Part shown: positions 1-6,319 of the stretch, one piece after another
Numbering within the stretch: position 1 is the first letter of the stretch
Layout of the letters: every line of letters begins with the position of its first letter
Source of the DNA: RGIG3102 sp045633415
GTDB lineage: Bacteria; Bacillota; Clostridia; Oscillospirales; Ruminococcaceae
Direction: 5' to 3'
Length of the DNA stretch: 16,062 nucleotides
Assembly (NCBI GenBank): GCA_045633415.1
Contig: JAZQYH010000110.1
Span: forward strand, 1-16,062
Notes under the pieces: model-generated
Seen by the model: only the letters and a program-made list of their open reading frames with translations
Told to the model about the DNA's origin: nothing
The model's database searches: none
Made by a program: the position numbers and the translations under genes

Positions 1-317
1 GCTTTGAAATCTATCAGCGAGTACACTACCATTTTGATTCTGCTGTTTATAATGGCGCCAGTGCACATAATACATGGTTCCATAGTCACATATAGGGTAC
101 AGTCTTCCAGACGCCAGCTGCCCAGAGTTTTACAGGCGGCATCTATCGCCATAATTTCTGCGTGGCCCAGCGCACTTTGCTGGCTTTCACGGAAGTTGTA
201 TCCTTCGCCGATAATTTTATTGTCTTTTACAACTACTGCGCCTACAGGCACTTCGCCCATATCATAAGCCTTCTGTGCCAGTTCTATTGCACGTAACATA
301 AAATCTCTGTGTGCCAT
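1..317 (-). CDS. tadA: tRNA-specific adenosine deaminase TadA (partial, C-terminus outside window)
   Basis: This is a zinc-dependent deaminase that converts adenosine to inosine at the wobble position of tRNA-Arg(ACG). Reading the minus strand from ATG at 317 gives about 105 residues. The HAEI motif (residues 52-55) supplies the zinc-binding His and the proton-shuttling Glu, and PCIMC (81-85) supplies the two zinc-binding Cys. The region around residues 22-28 (EVPVGAV) is also typical of the family. The family is usually about 150-160 residues, so roughly the last third lies beyond base 1. The site AGGAG lies just upstream of the ATG. The stop of the upstream protease gene is only 9 bases away, so the two are probably translated from one mRNA. 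Family identity is clear from the paired zinc motifs. Confidence 0.95.
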   Translation of the reverse strand, partial: MAHRDFMLRAIELAQKAYDMGEVPVGAVVVKDNKIIGEGYNFRESQQSALGHAEIMAIDAACKTLGSWRLEDCTLYVTMEPCIMCTGAIINSRIKMVVYSLIDFK

Positions 318-326
318 ATTTCTCCT

Positions 327-1235
327 TTACATCACAAGGTCTGCATACAGCTGTGTCAGCACAGCCAGCATACAGCAACCAATGCCCAGTACCATTACAG
401 GGCAGCCAAACAGCTTTGTCAGCTTTGGTTCTTTATCTGATTTTTCCAGACAAGTGAAAATATTTATATCTTTTTTTCTCATCCACATAATACTGCAACA
501 TCCGCACACCAGAATAAATGATAATACAAATGAAGCAAATCCAACAGCGGAAATACCATTTACTCGCTGCTGCATATACAACATCATAAAAGAATAGGTG
601 TTATTTACAAAATGCAGTGCCATAGACACATATATGCTGTCTGTATAAAGATAGATACATGCCAGCACCACACCTGCACCAAACACAGGGATAAATGACT
701 GCACCTGTGTATGCATTACAGTAAACAGCAGGGCAGATGCCATTACAGCAAATCTTGTGCCGTTTGGCAACAGCAGGTTCATCACTGTGCCTCGGATAAA
801 CAATTCTTCAAAAACAGCAGGGATGACAGCGCTGAAAATAAAGTAGAGTATAAAGGTCAGTGTACTGTCAACAGGCTCCAGCTGTTGAGCTGGGAACACT
901 ATTCCTACCTTACCCAGAACAGCAAGCACAACGCTGTTTACAAGGGCAAGGACAATAAACAACAGCATAGAGCTGCTTATAAGTGTAATATCTGTCTGGC
1001 TGAATTTATGTTTTTTGAAAATCACAGGGTGAAAGTCGCACATTTTTTCGATAAAAGCTATCGGCAGAATACAGGACAGTGCCAGAGTAGCAATATACAC
1101 AACAAGCCAGAAGTTGAAATTTTCTCTCAGTCGCAGCTGTTGTGCAAACATCGGAATATATGTGCGCATACAAACAAATATAATCAGGGCGCCGCCTATT
1201 ACATTCAGGCGGTATTTTAATGGTGTGTTCTTCAT
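327..1235 (-). CDS. CPBP family intramembrane metalloprotease (CAAX protease / Abi family)
   Basis: A 302-residue polytopic membrane protein with about eight hydrophobic segments. The conserved CPBP motifs are present in order: EELFIR (residues 143-148, matching EExxxR), a His at 175 in VMHTQ, and HFVNN (208-212, matching HxxxN/D). These are the predicted metal and catalytic residues of the Rce1/CAAX-like fold. Bacterial members are known for bacteriocin self-immunity or processing of peptides and proteins, but most are uncharacterised and no substrate can be read here. There is no bacteriocin-like small ORF beside it. The start has a good site (TTGGAG) and a well-placed divergent promoter. 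It is the first gene of a likely two-gene operon with tadA. A functional link to tRNA editing is not implied. Confidence 0.88.
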   Translation of the reverse strand: MKNTPLKYRLNVIGGALIIFVCMRTYIPMFAQQLRLRENFNFWLVVYIATLALSCILPIAFIEKMCDFHPVIFKKHKFSQTDITLISSSMLLFIVLALVNSVVLAVLGKVGIVFPAQQLEPVDSTLTFILYFIFSAVIPAVFEELFIRGTVMNLLLPNGTRFAVMASALLFTVMHTQVQSFIPVFGAGVVLACIYLYTDSIYVSMALHFVNNTYSFMMLYMQQRVNGISAVGFASFVLSFILVCGCCSIMWMRKKDINIFTCLEKSDKEPKLTKLFGCPVMVLGIGCCMLAVLTQLYADLVM

Positions 1236-1266
1236 TTTTCTCCAAAAAATCTATAGTAATATATTT

Positions 1267-1295
1267 ATTTTACCATCAGGGAATACAATTAACAA
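1267..1295 (-). promoter_or_regulatory. Sigma-A promoter for the CPBP protease-tadA operon
   Basis: On the minus strand, TTGTTA (complement of 1290-1295) is followed after 17 bases by TAAAAT (complement of 1267-1272). The -10 is preceded by TGG, giving an extended -10. It lies about 30 bases upstream of the protease start codon. Seen in sequence; activity inferred. Confidence 0.65.
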
Positions 1296-1302
1296 TATTT
1301 CT

Positions 1303-1330
1303 TTGAAATTTAATATAAATGATATATAAT
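1303..1330 (+). promoter_or_regulatory. Sigma-A promoter for the DUF362 gene
   Basis: TTGAAA (1303-1308), a 16-base spacer, then a perfect TATAAT (1325-1330), 43 bases ahead of the start codon at 1374. It is arranged back-to-back with the protease promoter, the two -35 boxes being only a few bases apart. Confidence 0.7.
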
Positions 1331-1373
1331 ATGATTAGTTGGAAATTTAAACTATTTAATTTCGGAGGATATT

Positions 1374-2492
1374 ATGGAAAAAAGTAAAGTTTACTATTCT
1401 GATATGCGTGCACTGCCAGGCACAAACCTGCAGGAAAAGCTGGCACAGCTGATTAAAGCCGCTGGCATTGCAGATATAGATTTTGAAGGCAAGTTTACAG
1501 CTATCAAAATTCACTTTGGTGAACCAGGCAACCTTGCTTTCTTAAGACCAAACTGGGCAAAAACAGTTGTAGACAAAGTAAAGGAACTGGGTGGCAAACC
1601 ATTCCTGACAGACTGCAACACTCTGTATGTTGGCAGAAGAAAAAATGCACTGGAACATCTGGAAGCTGCATATGAAAACGGCTACAGCCCATTCTCTACA
1701 GGTTGCCATATCATTATTGCAGACGGTCTTAAAGGCACAGATGAAACAATAGTTGAACTGAATGGCGAATATGTAAAAGAAGCAAAAATCGGTACAGCTA
1801 TTATGGATGCTGATATCTTTATCTCTTTAAATCACTTTAAAGGACATGAAGCAACAGGCTTTGGCGGTGCTATCAAAAACATCGGCATGGGCTGTGGCAG
1901 CCGTGCAGGTAAAATGGAACAGCACTACAGCGGCAAACCGGTTGTAGATGAAGAAATGTGCCGTGGTTGCCGCATCTGTACAAAATTCTGTGCACACGAC
2001 GCTATCAGCTTTGATGAAAACAGAAAAGCATCTATCGACCACAACAAATGTGTAGGCTGTGGCAGATGTATCGGTGCATGTGGCTTTGATGCTATCAGCC
2101 CTGATAACGACAGCGCAGAAGATGACCTGAACAGAAAAATGGCTGAATATGCACTGGCTGTAGTAAAAGGCAGACCACATTTCCACATCAGCCTTGTTAT
2201 TGATGTTTCACCATACTGTGATTGCCATGCAGAGAACGACGTGGCTATTATCCCTGACGTAGGTATGTTTGCTTCATTTGATCCTGTTGCTCTTGACCAG
2301 GCATGTGCAGATGCATGTAACAAGCAGGAAGCTATGGCTGGCTCTATGCTGGACGATAAAATCAAAACTTGTGGCTGTGGCCGTGACCATTTCCACACAA
2401 TCGGTCCTAACACAAACTGGGAAGTACAGCTGGAACACGCAGAAAAAATCGGCGTTGGACAGAGAGCATACGAACTTATCGAAGTTAAATAA
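1374..2492 (+). CDS. DUF362 domain protein with two [4Fe-4S] ferredoxin motifs
   Basis: A 372-residue soluble protein. Residues about 1-185 match the DUF362 layout (KIHFGEPGN at 45-53, NHFKGHEATGFGGAIKN at 153-169). Two ferredoxin clusters follow: C196-x2-C199-x2-C202-x3-C206 and C226-x2-C229-x2-C232-x3-C236. Further Cys at 282, 284, 311, 315, 333 and 335 could bind metal. There is no signal peptide or membrane segment, so it should be a cytoplasmic iron-sulfur protein. DUF362 proteins are common in anaerobes and are usually annotated only as 4Fe-4S binding proteins; I know of no established reaction. The site GGAGG precedes the ATG, and the gene has its own promoter and terminator. It uses AAC, GAC, ATC and TTC codons often, as ychF does, hinting at high expression. 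Function unknown; an electron-transfer role is inference. Confidence 0.9.
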   Translation: MEKSKVYYSDMRALPGTNLQEKLAQLIKAAGIADIDFEGKFTAIKIHFGEPGNLAFLRPNWAKTVVDKVKELGGKPFLTDCNTLYVGRRKNALEHLEAAYENGYSPFSTGCHIIIADGLKGTDETIVELNGEYVKEAKIGTAIMDADIFISLNHFKGHEATGFGGAIKNIGMGCGSRAGKMEQHYSGKPVVDEEMCRGCRICTKFCAHDAISFDENRKASIDHNKCVGCGRCIGACGFDAISPDNDSAEDDLNRKMAEYALAVVKGRPHFHISLVIDVSPYCDCHAENDVAIIPDVGMFASFDPVALDQACADACNKQEAMAGSMLDDKIKTCGCGRDHFHTIGPNTNWEVQLEHAEKIGVGQRAYELIEVK

Positions 2493-2498
2493 TAATCC

Positions 2499-2526
2499 AA
2501 AGGGTGCATTCAGGTGCACCCTTTTT
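2499..2526 (+). terminator. Rho-independent terminator after the DUF362 gene
   Basis: A perfect 10-bp stem (2499-2508 with 2515-2524), loop TTCAGG, running into a T tract. It begins 6 bases after the stop codon. Confidence 0.9.
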
Positions 2527-2528
2527 AA

Positions 2529-2558
2529 TTGACAAATTTACAGCCTGCAACTTATAAT
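2529..2558 (+). promoter_or_regulatory. Consensus sigma-A promoter for the nitroreductase gene
   Basis: TTGACA (2529-2534), an 18-base spacer, then TATAAT (2553-2558). Both hexamers match consensus exactly. It starts almost at the end of the previous terminator and lies 34 bases upstream of the ATG. Confidence 0.85.
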
Positions 2559-2592
2559 TGATTTAACGACAACACCTTTATGGAGGTAACAT

Positions 2593-3123
2593 ATGAAAAA
2601 AGAAGCTATGGAAGTTTTGCTCAACCGCCGAGCAATAAGAAAATTTAAAGCAGACCCAATCCCGGCAGAACTGCTGGATGCAGTTCTGGAAGCAGGTACA
2701 TATGCCCCAACAGGCAGTGGTAAGCAATCACCTGTTATTCTGGTGCTCCAGGATGAAGAAAAAGTAAACAAAATCAAAAAACTTAACGCCAGCGTAATGG
2801 GTGTAGACAGAGACCCATATTATGGTGCACCTGTAATTTTGCTGATTCTTGCGACAGAAAGAGCAGTAAATGAAGAAATTGCTGTTCTGGACTCTGCATC
2901 TGTAACAGTAAACCTGCTTAATGCGGCATATGCAGCAGGTCTTGGCAGCTGCTGGATTCACAGATGTAAAGAAATGTTTGAAAAAGAAGAAGGCAAAGCA
3001 CTGCTGAAAGAATGGGGCATTGAAGAAAATCTTCGCGGTGTATGTTCTATCGCTCTGGGTTATGCAGACTGTGAACACCCAACACCAATTCCAAGAAAAG
3101 AAAATTACATTATCAAGCTGTAA
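2593..3123 (+). CDS. Nitroreductase family FMN-dependent oxidoreductase
   Basis: A 176-residue protein of the nitroreductase fold, which uses FMN and NAD(P)H to reduce nitro compounds, quinones, flavins or other acceptors. The N-terminal NRRAIRKF motif (residues 11-18) is the FMN-phosphate-binding start typical of the family. APTGSGKQSP (38-47) is the second flavin-binding segment, and GLGSCWI (116-122) with ALGYAD (154-159) completes the usual C-terminal signature. It is at the short end of the family. The start is set by a GGAGG site 7 bases upstream. It is flanked by its own promoter and terminator, so it is a single-gene unit. The substrate cannot be told from sequence. Codon use resembles the highly expressed neighbours. 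Confidence 0.92.
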   Translation: MKKEAMEVLLNRRAIRKFKADPIPAELLDAVLEAGTYAPTGSGKQSPVILVLQDEEKVNKIKKLNASVMGVDRDPYYGAPVILLILATERAVNEEIAVLDSASVTVNLLNAAYAAGLGSCWIHRCKEMFEKEEGKALLKEWGIEENLRGVCSIALGYADCEHPTPIPRKENYIIKL

Positions 3124-3141
3124 TATTGTTTAAATTACAAT

Positions 3142-3176
3142 CCCTCCCTGATTCAATACAGGGAGGGTGTTTTTTT
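3142..3176 (+). terminator. Rho-independent terminator after the nitroreductase gene
   Basis: A 9-bp perfect stem (3142-3150 with 3159-3167), an 8-base loop and a run of T ending near 3176. Confidence 0.9.
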
Positions 3177-3199
3177 GAAATAATGTACTCCCACCTCCG

Positions 3200-3228
3200 T
3201 TGACAAATACTGCCACTGTTTATACAAT
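3200..3228 (+). promoter_or_regulatory. Sigma-A promoter for the 189-residue membrane protein
   Basis: TTGACA (3200-3205), a 17-base spacer, then TACAAT (3223-3228), 29 bases ahead of the start codon at 3258. Confidence 0.8.
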
Positions 3229-3257
3229 TTAATCAGTAGACAAGAAAAGGGAAGGTT

Positions 3258-3827
3258 ATGAAAAAAGATATAAAAATTCTTATTCAGTTTATTGTCATAC
3301 TGCTTATGGCGGTTGTGTCTGGCGTTGTCAGCGGCAGATATGTGGCAGTAAACAATATTGATATAGCTCTTGTGCCGACAGGTTATATGGAAAAACTGGT
3401 TTATACTGCACCGTTGTTTATGGTTATAGCCGCTATTTCCCTGGTGATATATACTGCAAGGGTGAAAAAGGGATATACAAGTAAAGGTATGGCAGAATAT
3501 ATAGCCATATATGTCTTTGCTGTGATGGGTGTAATTGTCAGCGGTTTCTGTGGCATGTACAGTATGGCAAGTTTTATACCGGTGGCGGCAGGTCTGGTTT
3601 CTGCAGTAATAATCATATTACTGCTGGCGTACATTCAGCGGGTAGAAGAAAACACTGGCCGTACAATACACACAAAAGACTATGCGAAAAACAATAAAAC
3701 ATTATTTATGTTCTGTCTGTATGGCACAGCGGTTGTGCTGTCTGCGTTTATTCCGCTGGGGCCTGCCCCTGCTGTTGTAATATGCGCACTTTGGCGGTAT
3801 ATGGTGAAAAGGACAAATAACAGATAG
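3258..3827 (+). CDS. Hypothetical polytopic membrane protein
   Basis: A 189-residue protein that I do not recognise. Hydrophobic segments lie at about residues 6-26, 47-66, 79-99, 104-127 and 149-180; the last is long enough to be two short helices broken by the PLGPAP turn (167-172). A polar basic loop (residues about 128-147) separates the fourth and fifth segments. No catalytic motif, Cys pair or lipobox is visible. The start has a GGAAGG site and a strong consensus promoter. No terminator separates it from the next membrane-protein gene 60 bases downstream, so read-through and joint expression are possible. Codon use is rich in ATA and TAT, unlike the housekeeping genes nearby. Confidence 0.8.
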   Translation: MKKDIKILIQFIVILLMAVVSGVVSGRYVAVNNIDIALVPTGYMEKLVYTAPLFMVIAAISLVIYTARVKKGYTSKGMAEYIAIYVFAVMGVIVSGFCGMYSMASFIPVAAGLVSAVIIILLLAYIQRVEENTGRTIHTKDYAKNNKTLFMFCLYGTAVVLSAFIPLGPAPAVVICALWRYMVKRTNNR

Positions 3828-3842
3828 GTTTGATTTTTTTAT

Positions 3843-3851
3843 TGTTATAAT
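3843..3851 (+). promoter_or_regulatory. Extended -10 promoter for the 552-residue membrane protein
   Basis: TGTTATAAT gives the TGn extended -10 plus a perfect TATAAT (3846-3851). No good -35 lies 16-18 bases upstream, which is usual for extended -10 promoters. The start codon is 36 bases downstream. Confidence 0.55.
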
Positions 3852-3887
3852 GTATCATTGATAATAGTAAATATCTGTGAGGAAAAT

Positions 3888-5546
3888 ATGGCTGTAATTC
3901 AAAATCTGGATAAGTCAAAACTGAATACTCTCCAAGAAAATAAAAAGCTGAAAATGGCCATAGCAATTTTTATTGCAGTGGCGGCGGCAGTTGTTACACT
4001 GAGTCTGTTTGGTATCAGATATCAGACAAACGATGATGCCACGTTGTCAAACATTGCCGCTGGTGCATATGGGGACACATTGCATATGGTTTATGTAAAT
4101 GTGCTGTTTTCCCTTATACTGCGCCCACTTTATGCTGTGGCGCAGACCAACTGGTATGTTATAGTGCAGCTTGTGCTGGTTACAGTCAGCATAGCGGCTA
4201 TAATATATATATTGCTGAAAAAGCTGGGGATAGTGTGTGGTACACTTATCAGCCTTACTGTCATGGTGGCTTTTTCTATGGACATTTATTATACTTTCCA
4301 GTACACAGAATGCAGTTTTATTATGATTACTGCAGGTTTATTACTCCTTGTGGACAACCTTGGCGAGTTTGGTAAAACCACTGTAGGCGGTATTTTTTTA
4401 GCTCTTATGGGCAGTATGGTGCGCTGGACTTCTTTCTATGCGGCCGGGGGACTGTCTGCGACACTGCTGTTGTATAAATTCTTCACATTGAACAAAGAAG
4501 GCAAAAAAAGAGCAGTTGTCACTATGATTGCCCTTTTTGTAGTTATCTTTGGTGCCAAAGCTGTGGATACAGCGGCATATAAACTGTCTCGGGGCTGGAA
4601 TGAATACAGCCAGTACAACTCTGCACGTACACAGTACAGTGATTTTAAAGTGCTGCATCTGCCAGAAGAAAATCCATTTAGCGAAAAAGGTATTTCAGAC
4701 ATTGACTACACAATGCTGAACAGCTGGGATTTTTATGATAAAGCAAGGTTTGACACAGAATTGCTGGAAGAATTGTCGGCAGGCGGTCAGGAAATAACTA
4801 TAAGTCAGCTGATTACAGACACACTGAAACAAATCAAAAATATGATGAAATCATACCACTGTATGTTTCTGATTGTTGCGATACTTTCGGTATTGCGGTT
4901 AAGACCTAAATTTGCCAGCCTTTCACTGATAGGTATGTATGGTATGTTTGGTGTGCTTATGCTGTATCTTATGTATGAAATACGCTTTCCAGCATGGGTT
5001 GAAATGGGGCTTATCTGGGCGGTAACAGTGTATGCTTTGTACTGTATAGGCGAAATATCCCCGTATAAAAAATTGTCAGTAGCTTTGGGTATTGTGACAC
5101 TGGCTGCTGTTATAACTGTAAGTATGCCAGACTATGTGGAACTGCATAATACATATATGAACTATACAAACTGGACCAAAGAAGAACAGCATTACATTGA
5201 AGATATGAGTCAGAACAAAGAAAATATTTATCTTTTGTCCACACAGTCTGTAAATGTGGCGGCTGGTTTTGATGTAATGAACCCACGAACAGATGGTTTC
5301 TATTCAAACATTGTGGCTTATGGCGGATGGCTTTCCCGCGCTCCACACAGAAATCAGGCGCTGGAAAACTATGGTCTGACAAGACCACTGGTAGATGCCG
5401 TGGATAAAAGCAATGTTTATCTGGACTATCATAATATAGACAATGTGGTAAAATATGTCAGTCAGGAACTGGGCTATCAGGTATATGCTGTGCATACAGG
5501 CTCAAACGATTTTGCACCATATCAGCTGGTATCACAACAACCATAA
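3888..5546 (+). CDS. Polytopic membrane protein, GT-C glycosyltransferase-like architecture
   Basis: The start is placed at ATG 3888, which has GAGGA directly upstream; a reading from TTG 3858 has no ribosome site. The 552-residue product has a cytoplasmic N-terminus, a first helix at about 21-42, then a loop with NDD (residues 48-50), followed by many helices (about 67-83, 90-110, 117-131, 142-155, 166-198, 208-224, 326-337, 343-362, 369-388, 396-412). A soluble region of about 70 residues (255-322) interrupts the helices, and a 140-residue extracytoplasmic tail closes the protein. An acidic pair in the first external loop, many helices and a soluble C-terminal domain are features of GT-C lipid-sugar transferases. 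That assignment is inference from layout, not from a recognised family signature. No partner transferase or polymer-synthesis gene is nearby. Confidence 0.75.
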   Translation: MAVIQNLDKSKLNTLQENKKLKMAIAIFIAVAAAVVTLSLFGIRYQTNDDATLSNIAAGAYGDTLHMVYVNVLFSLILRPLYAVAQTNWYVIVQLVLVTVSIAAIIYILLKKLGIVCGTLISLTVMVAFSMDIYYTFQYTECSFIMITAGLLLLVDNLGEFGKTTVGGIFLALMGSMVRWTSFYAAGGLSATLLLYKFFTLNKEGKKRAVVTMIALFVVIFGAKAVDTAAYKLSRGWNEYSQYNSARTQYSDFKVLHLPEENPFSEKGISDIDYTMLNSWDFYDKARFDTELLEELSAGGQEITISQLITDTLKQIKNMMKSYHCMFLIVAILSVLRLRPKFASLSLIGMYGMFGVLMLYLMYEIRFPAWVEMGLIWAVTVYALYCIGEISPYKKLSVALGIVTLAAVITVSMPDYVELHNTYMNYTNWTKEEQHYIEDMSQNKENIYLLSTQSVNVAAGFDVMNPRTDGFYSNIVAYGGWLSRAPHRNQALENYGLTRPLVDAVDKSNVYLDYHNIDNVVKYVSQELGYQVYAVHTGSNDFAPYQLVSQQP

Positions 5547-5556
5547 ATAAAATTTC

Positions 5557-5581
5557 AGGCGCTGTTTATCAGCGCCTTTTT
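5557..5581 (+). terminator. Rho-independent terminator after the 552-residue membrane protein
   Basis: An 8-bp GC-rich stem (5557-5564 with 5570-5577), loop TTTAT, then T's. It closes the upstream transcription unit, so the second terminator at 5783 needs another explanation. Confidence 0.85.
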
Positions 5582-5733
5582 ATATTTTGAAATTATCTCG
5601 ATTCCTAACTAAATCAAGTTTTGGGTGCGAGAACATAATGCAAACTTTAATATATAATTAAAAATGATGTAAAACTGAAAATTATTAACAATTAGTTAAC
5701 AAAATTTTCGCAAATTGGGTGTATACTAAAAAT

Positions 5734-5819
5734 AAATAATTATCGAATTTTCTCTCCTCTTAATAAAATATACTTCCCCTTGGTAAAAAGACCCCTCGTG
5801 GGGTCTTTTTACTTTTTTT
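5734..5819 (+). ncRNA. Candidate small regulatory RNA (or spoVA leader) ending at a strong terminator
   Basis: A possible transcript of about 85 bases, starting after TATACT (5722-5727) and ending at the terminator at 5783-5819. The first 50 bases are AU-rich and look unpaired. They hold two tracts complementary to ribosome binding sites: TCTCTCCTCTT (5750-5760) and CTTCCCCTTGG (5773-5783). This layout, an unpaired C/U-rich seed followed by a strong terminator, is that of known Firmicutes trans-acting RNAs such as RoxS/RsaE and FsrA. The weak point is the promoter: the nearest -35-like box, TTAACA at 5695-5700, is 21 bases from the -10. The alternative is a leader of spoVA with a conditional terminator. 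Function is inference. Confidence 0.35.
5783..5819 (+). terminator. Orphan strong Rho-independent terminator upstream of spoVAC
   Basis: A perfect 13-bp stem (5783-5795 with 5800-5812), loop TCGT, then seven T (5813-5819). It is stronger than most others in the window. It sits 202 bases after the previous terminator, with no gene in between, and 46 bases before the spoVAC start. The stem is symmetric enough to work on the minus strand too, but no minus-strand gene is present. Confidence 0.85.
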
Positions 5820-5865
5820 GTTTAAAATTTTGCCAGATGGCAAGAATTTTTACAGAGGTGAACTT

Positions 5866-6315
5866 ATGAAAATCAGAAAAGAGGAATACAGTCGTATGGT
5901 AAAAAAAGCCAGCCCGAATTCACGGCTGGCCAAAAACTGTATATGGGCGTTTGTGGTAGGCGGCAGTATATGCCTTTTTGGTGAGGTGCTGTACAATATG
6001 TACCGCAAAATGTATTTTATCAACAGCGATGCACGTCTTATGGCAAGTGTTACACTGGTGGGACTGTCTGCATTGTTTACAGCACTTGGCTGGTATGGAA
6101 AACTGGCTAAAAAGGCAGGGGCAGGTACATTGGTGCCGATTACAGGTTTTGCCAATGCAGTTGTCAGCCCTGCTATGGAGTTCAAGGCAGAGGGATTTAT
6201 TACAGGTGTAGGTGCAAAAATGTTTATTATTGCTGGTCCCGTTATAGTTTATGGTGTACTTGCTACTGTGGTTTATGGCATAATACTGTATTTTATTGTG
6301 CCTAATGTGAGGTGA
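5866..6315 (+). CDS. spoVAC: Stage V sporulation protein AC
   Basis: The start is set at ATG 5866, preceded by GAGGTG; an upstream TTG reading has no ribosome site. The 149-residue product is a small membrane protein with helices at about 25-45, 60-77, 87-101 and 115-145. The segments GAGTLVPITGFANAVVS (85-101) and MEFKAEGFITGVGAKMF (104-120) are hallmarks of SpoVAC. In sporulation SpoVA proteins sit in the forespore inner membrane and move calcium-dipicolinate into the spore and out again at germination; SpoVAC has been described as a mechanosensitive channel-like component. The gene is first in an operon with spoVAD 4 bases downstream. It shares the GAG-LVPI-GF core with SpoVAE, a known internal paralogy of this operon. 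Confidence 0.96.
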   Translation: MKIRKEEYSRMVKKASPNSRLAKNCIWAFVVGGSICLFGEVLYNMYRKMYFINSDARLMASVTLVGLSALFTALGWYGKLAKKAGAGTLVPITGFANAVVSPAMEFKAEGFITGVGAKMFIIAGPVIVYGVLATVVYGIILYFIVPNVR

Positions 6316-6319
6316 TAAT

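Larger units (their letters stand above)
5582..5865. other. AT-rich intergenic region before spoVAC
   Basis: 284 bases without a credible protein gene on either strand. It contains an inverted repeat TTAAC-aatta-GTTAA (5684-5698), a TATACT box (5722-5727), pyrimidine-rich tracts at 5750-5760 and 5773-5780, a very strong terminator (5783-5819), and a weak stem TTGCC-agat-GGCAA (5830-5843) before the spoVAC ribosome site. No clear sigma-G or sigma-F promoter (GNATA-like -35 with a CATAMTA-like -10 at normal spacing) could be found by eye, although spoVA operons of known spore formers depend on sigma-G. Confidence 0.6.

Noticed and set aside
711..1220. Plus-strand ORF of 169 codons
   Set aside because: Opposite the CPBP protease, whose motifs, start site and promoter are clear; no ribosome site of its own.
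1925..2509. Minus-strand ORF of 194 codons
   Set aside because: Shadow of the DUF362 gene, and it runs into that gene's terminator.
3858..3887. TTG-initiated N-terminal extension of the 552-residue membrane protein
   Set aside because: No ribosome site before TTG; ATG 3888 has GAGGA at good distance.
5722..5728. TATACTA as a sigma-G -10 box for spoVA
   Set aside because: No GNATA-like -35 at 16-18 bases upstream, and a strong terminator lies between it and spoVAC.
5830..5843. Small hairpin TTGCC-agat-GGCAA before spoVAC
   Set aside because: Only five clean base pairs; extension needs a bulge, so it is too weak to call as a separate element.
5818..5865. TTG-initiated N-terminal extension of SpoVAC
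   Set aside because: It would start in the terminator's T run and adds residues absent from the family; ATG 5866 has GAGGTG.
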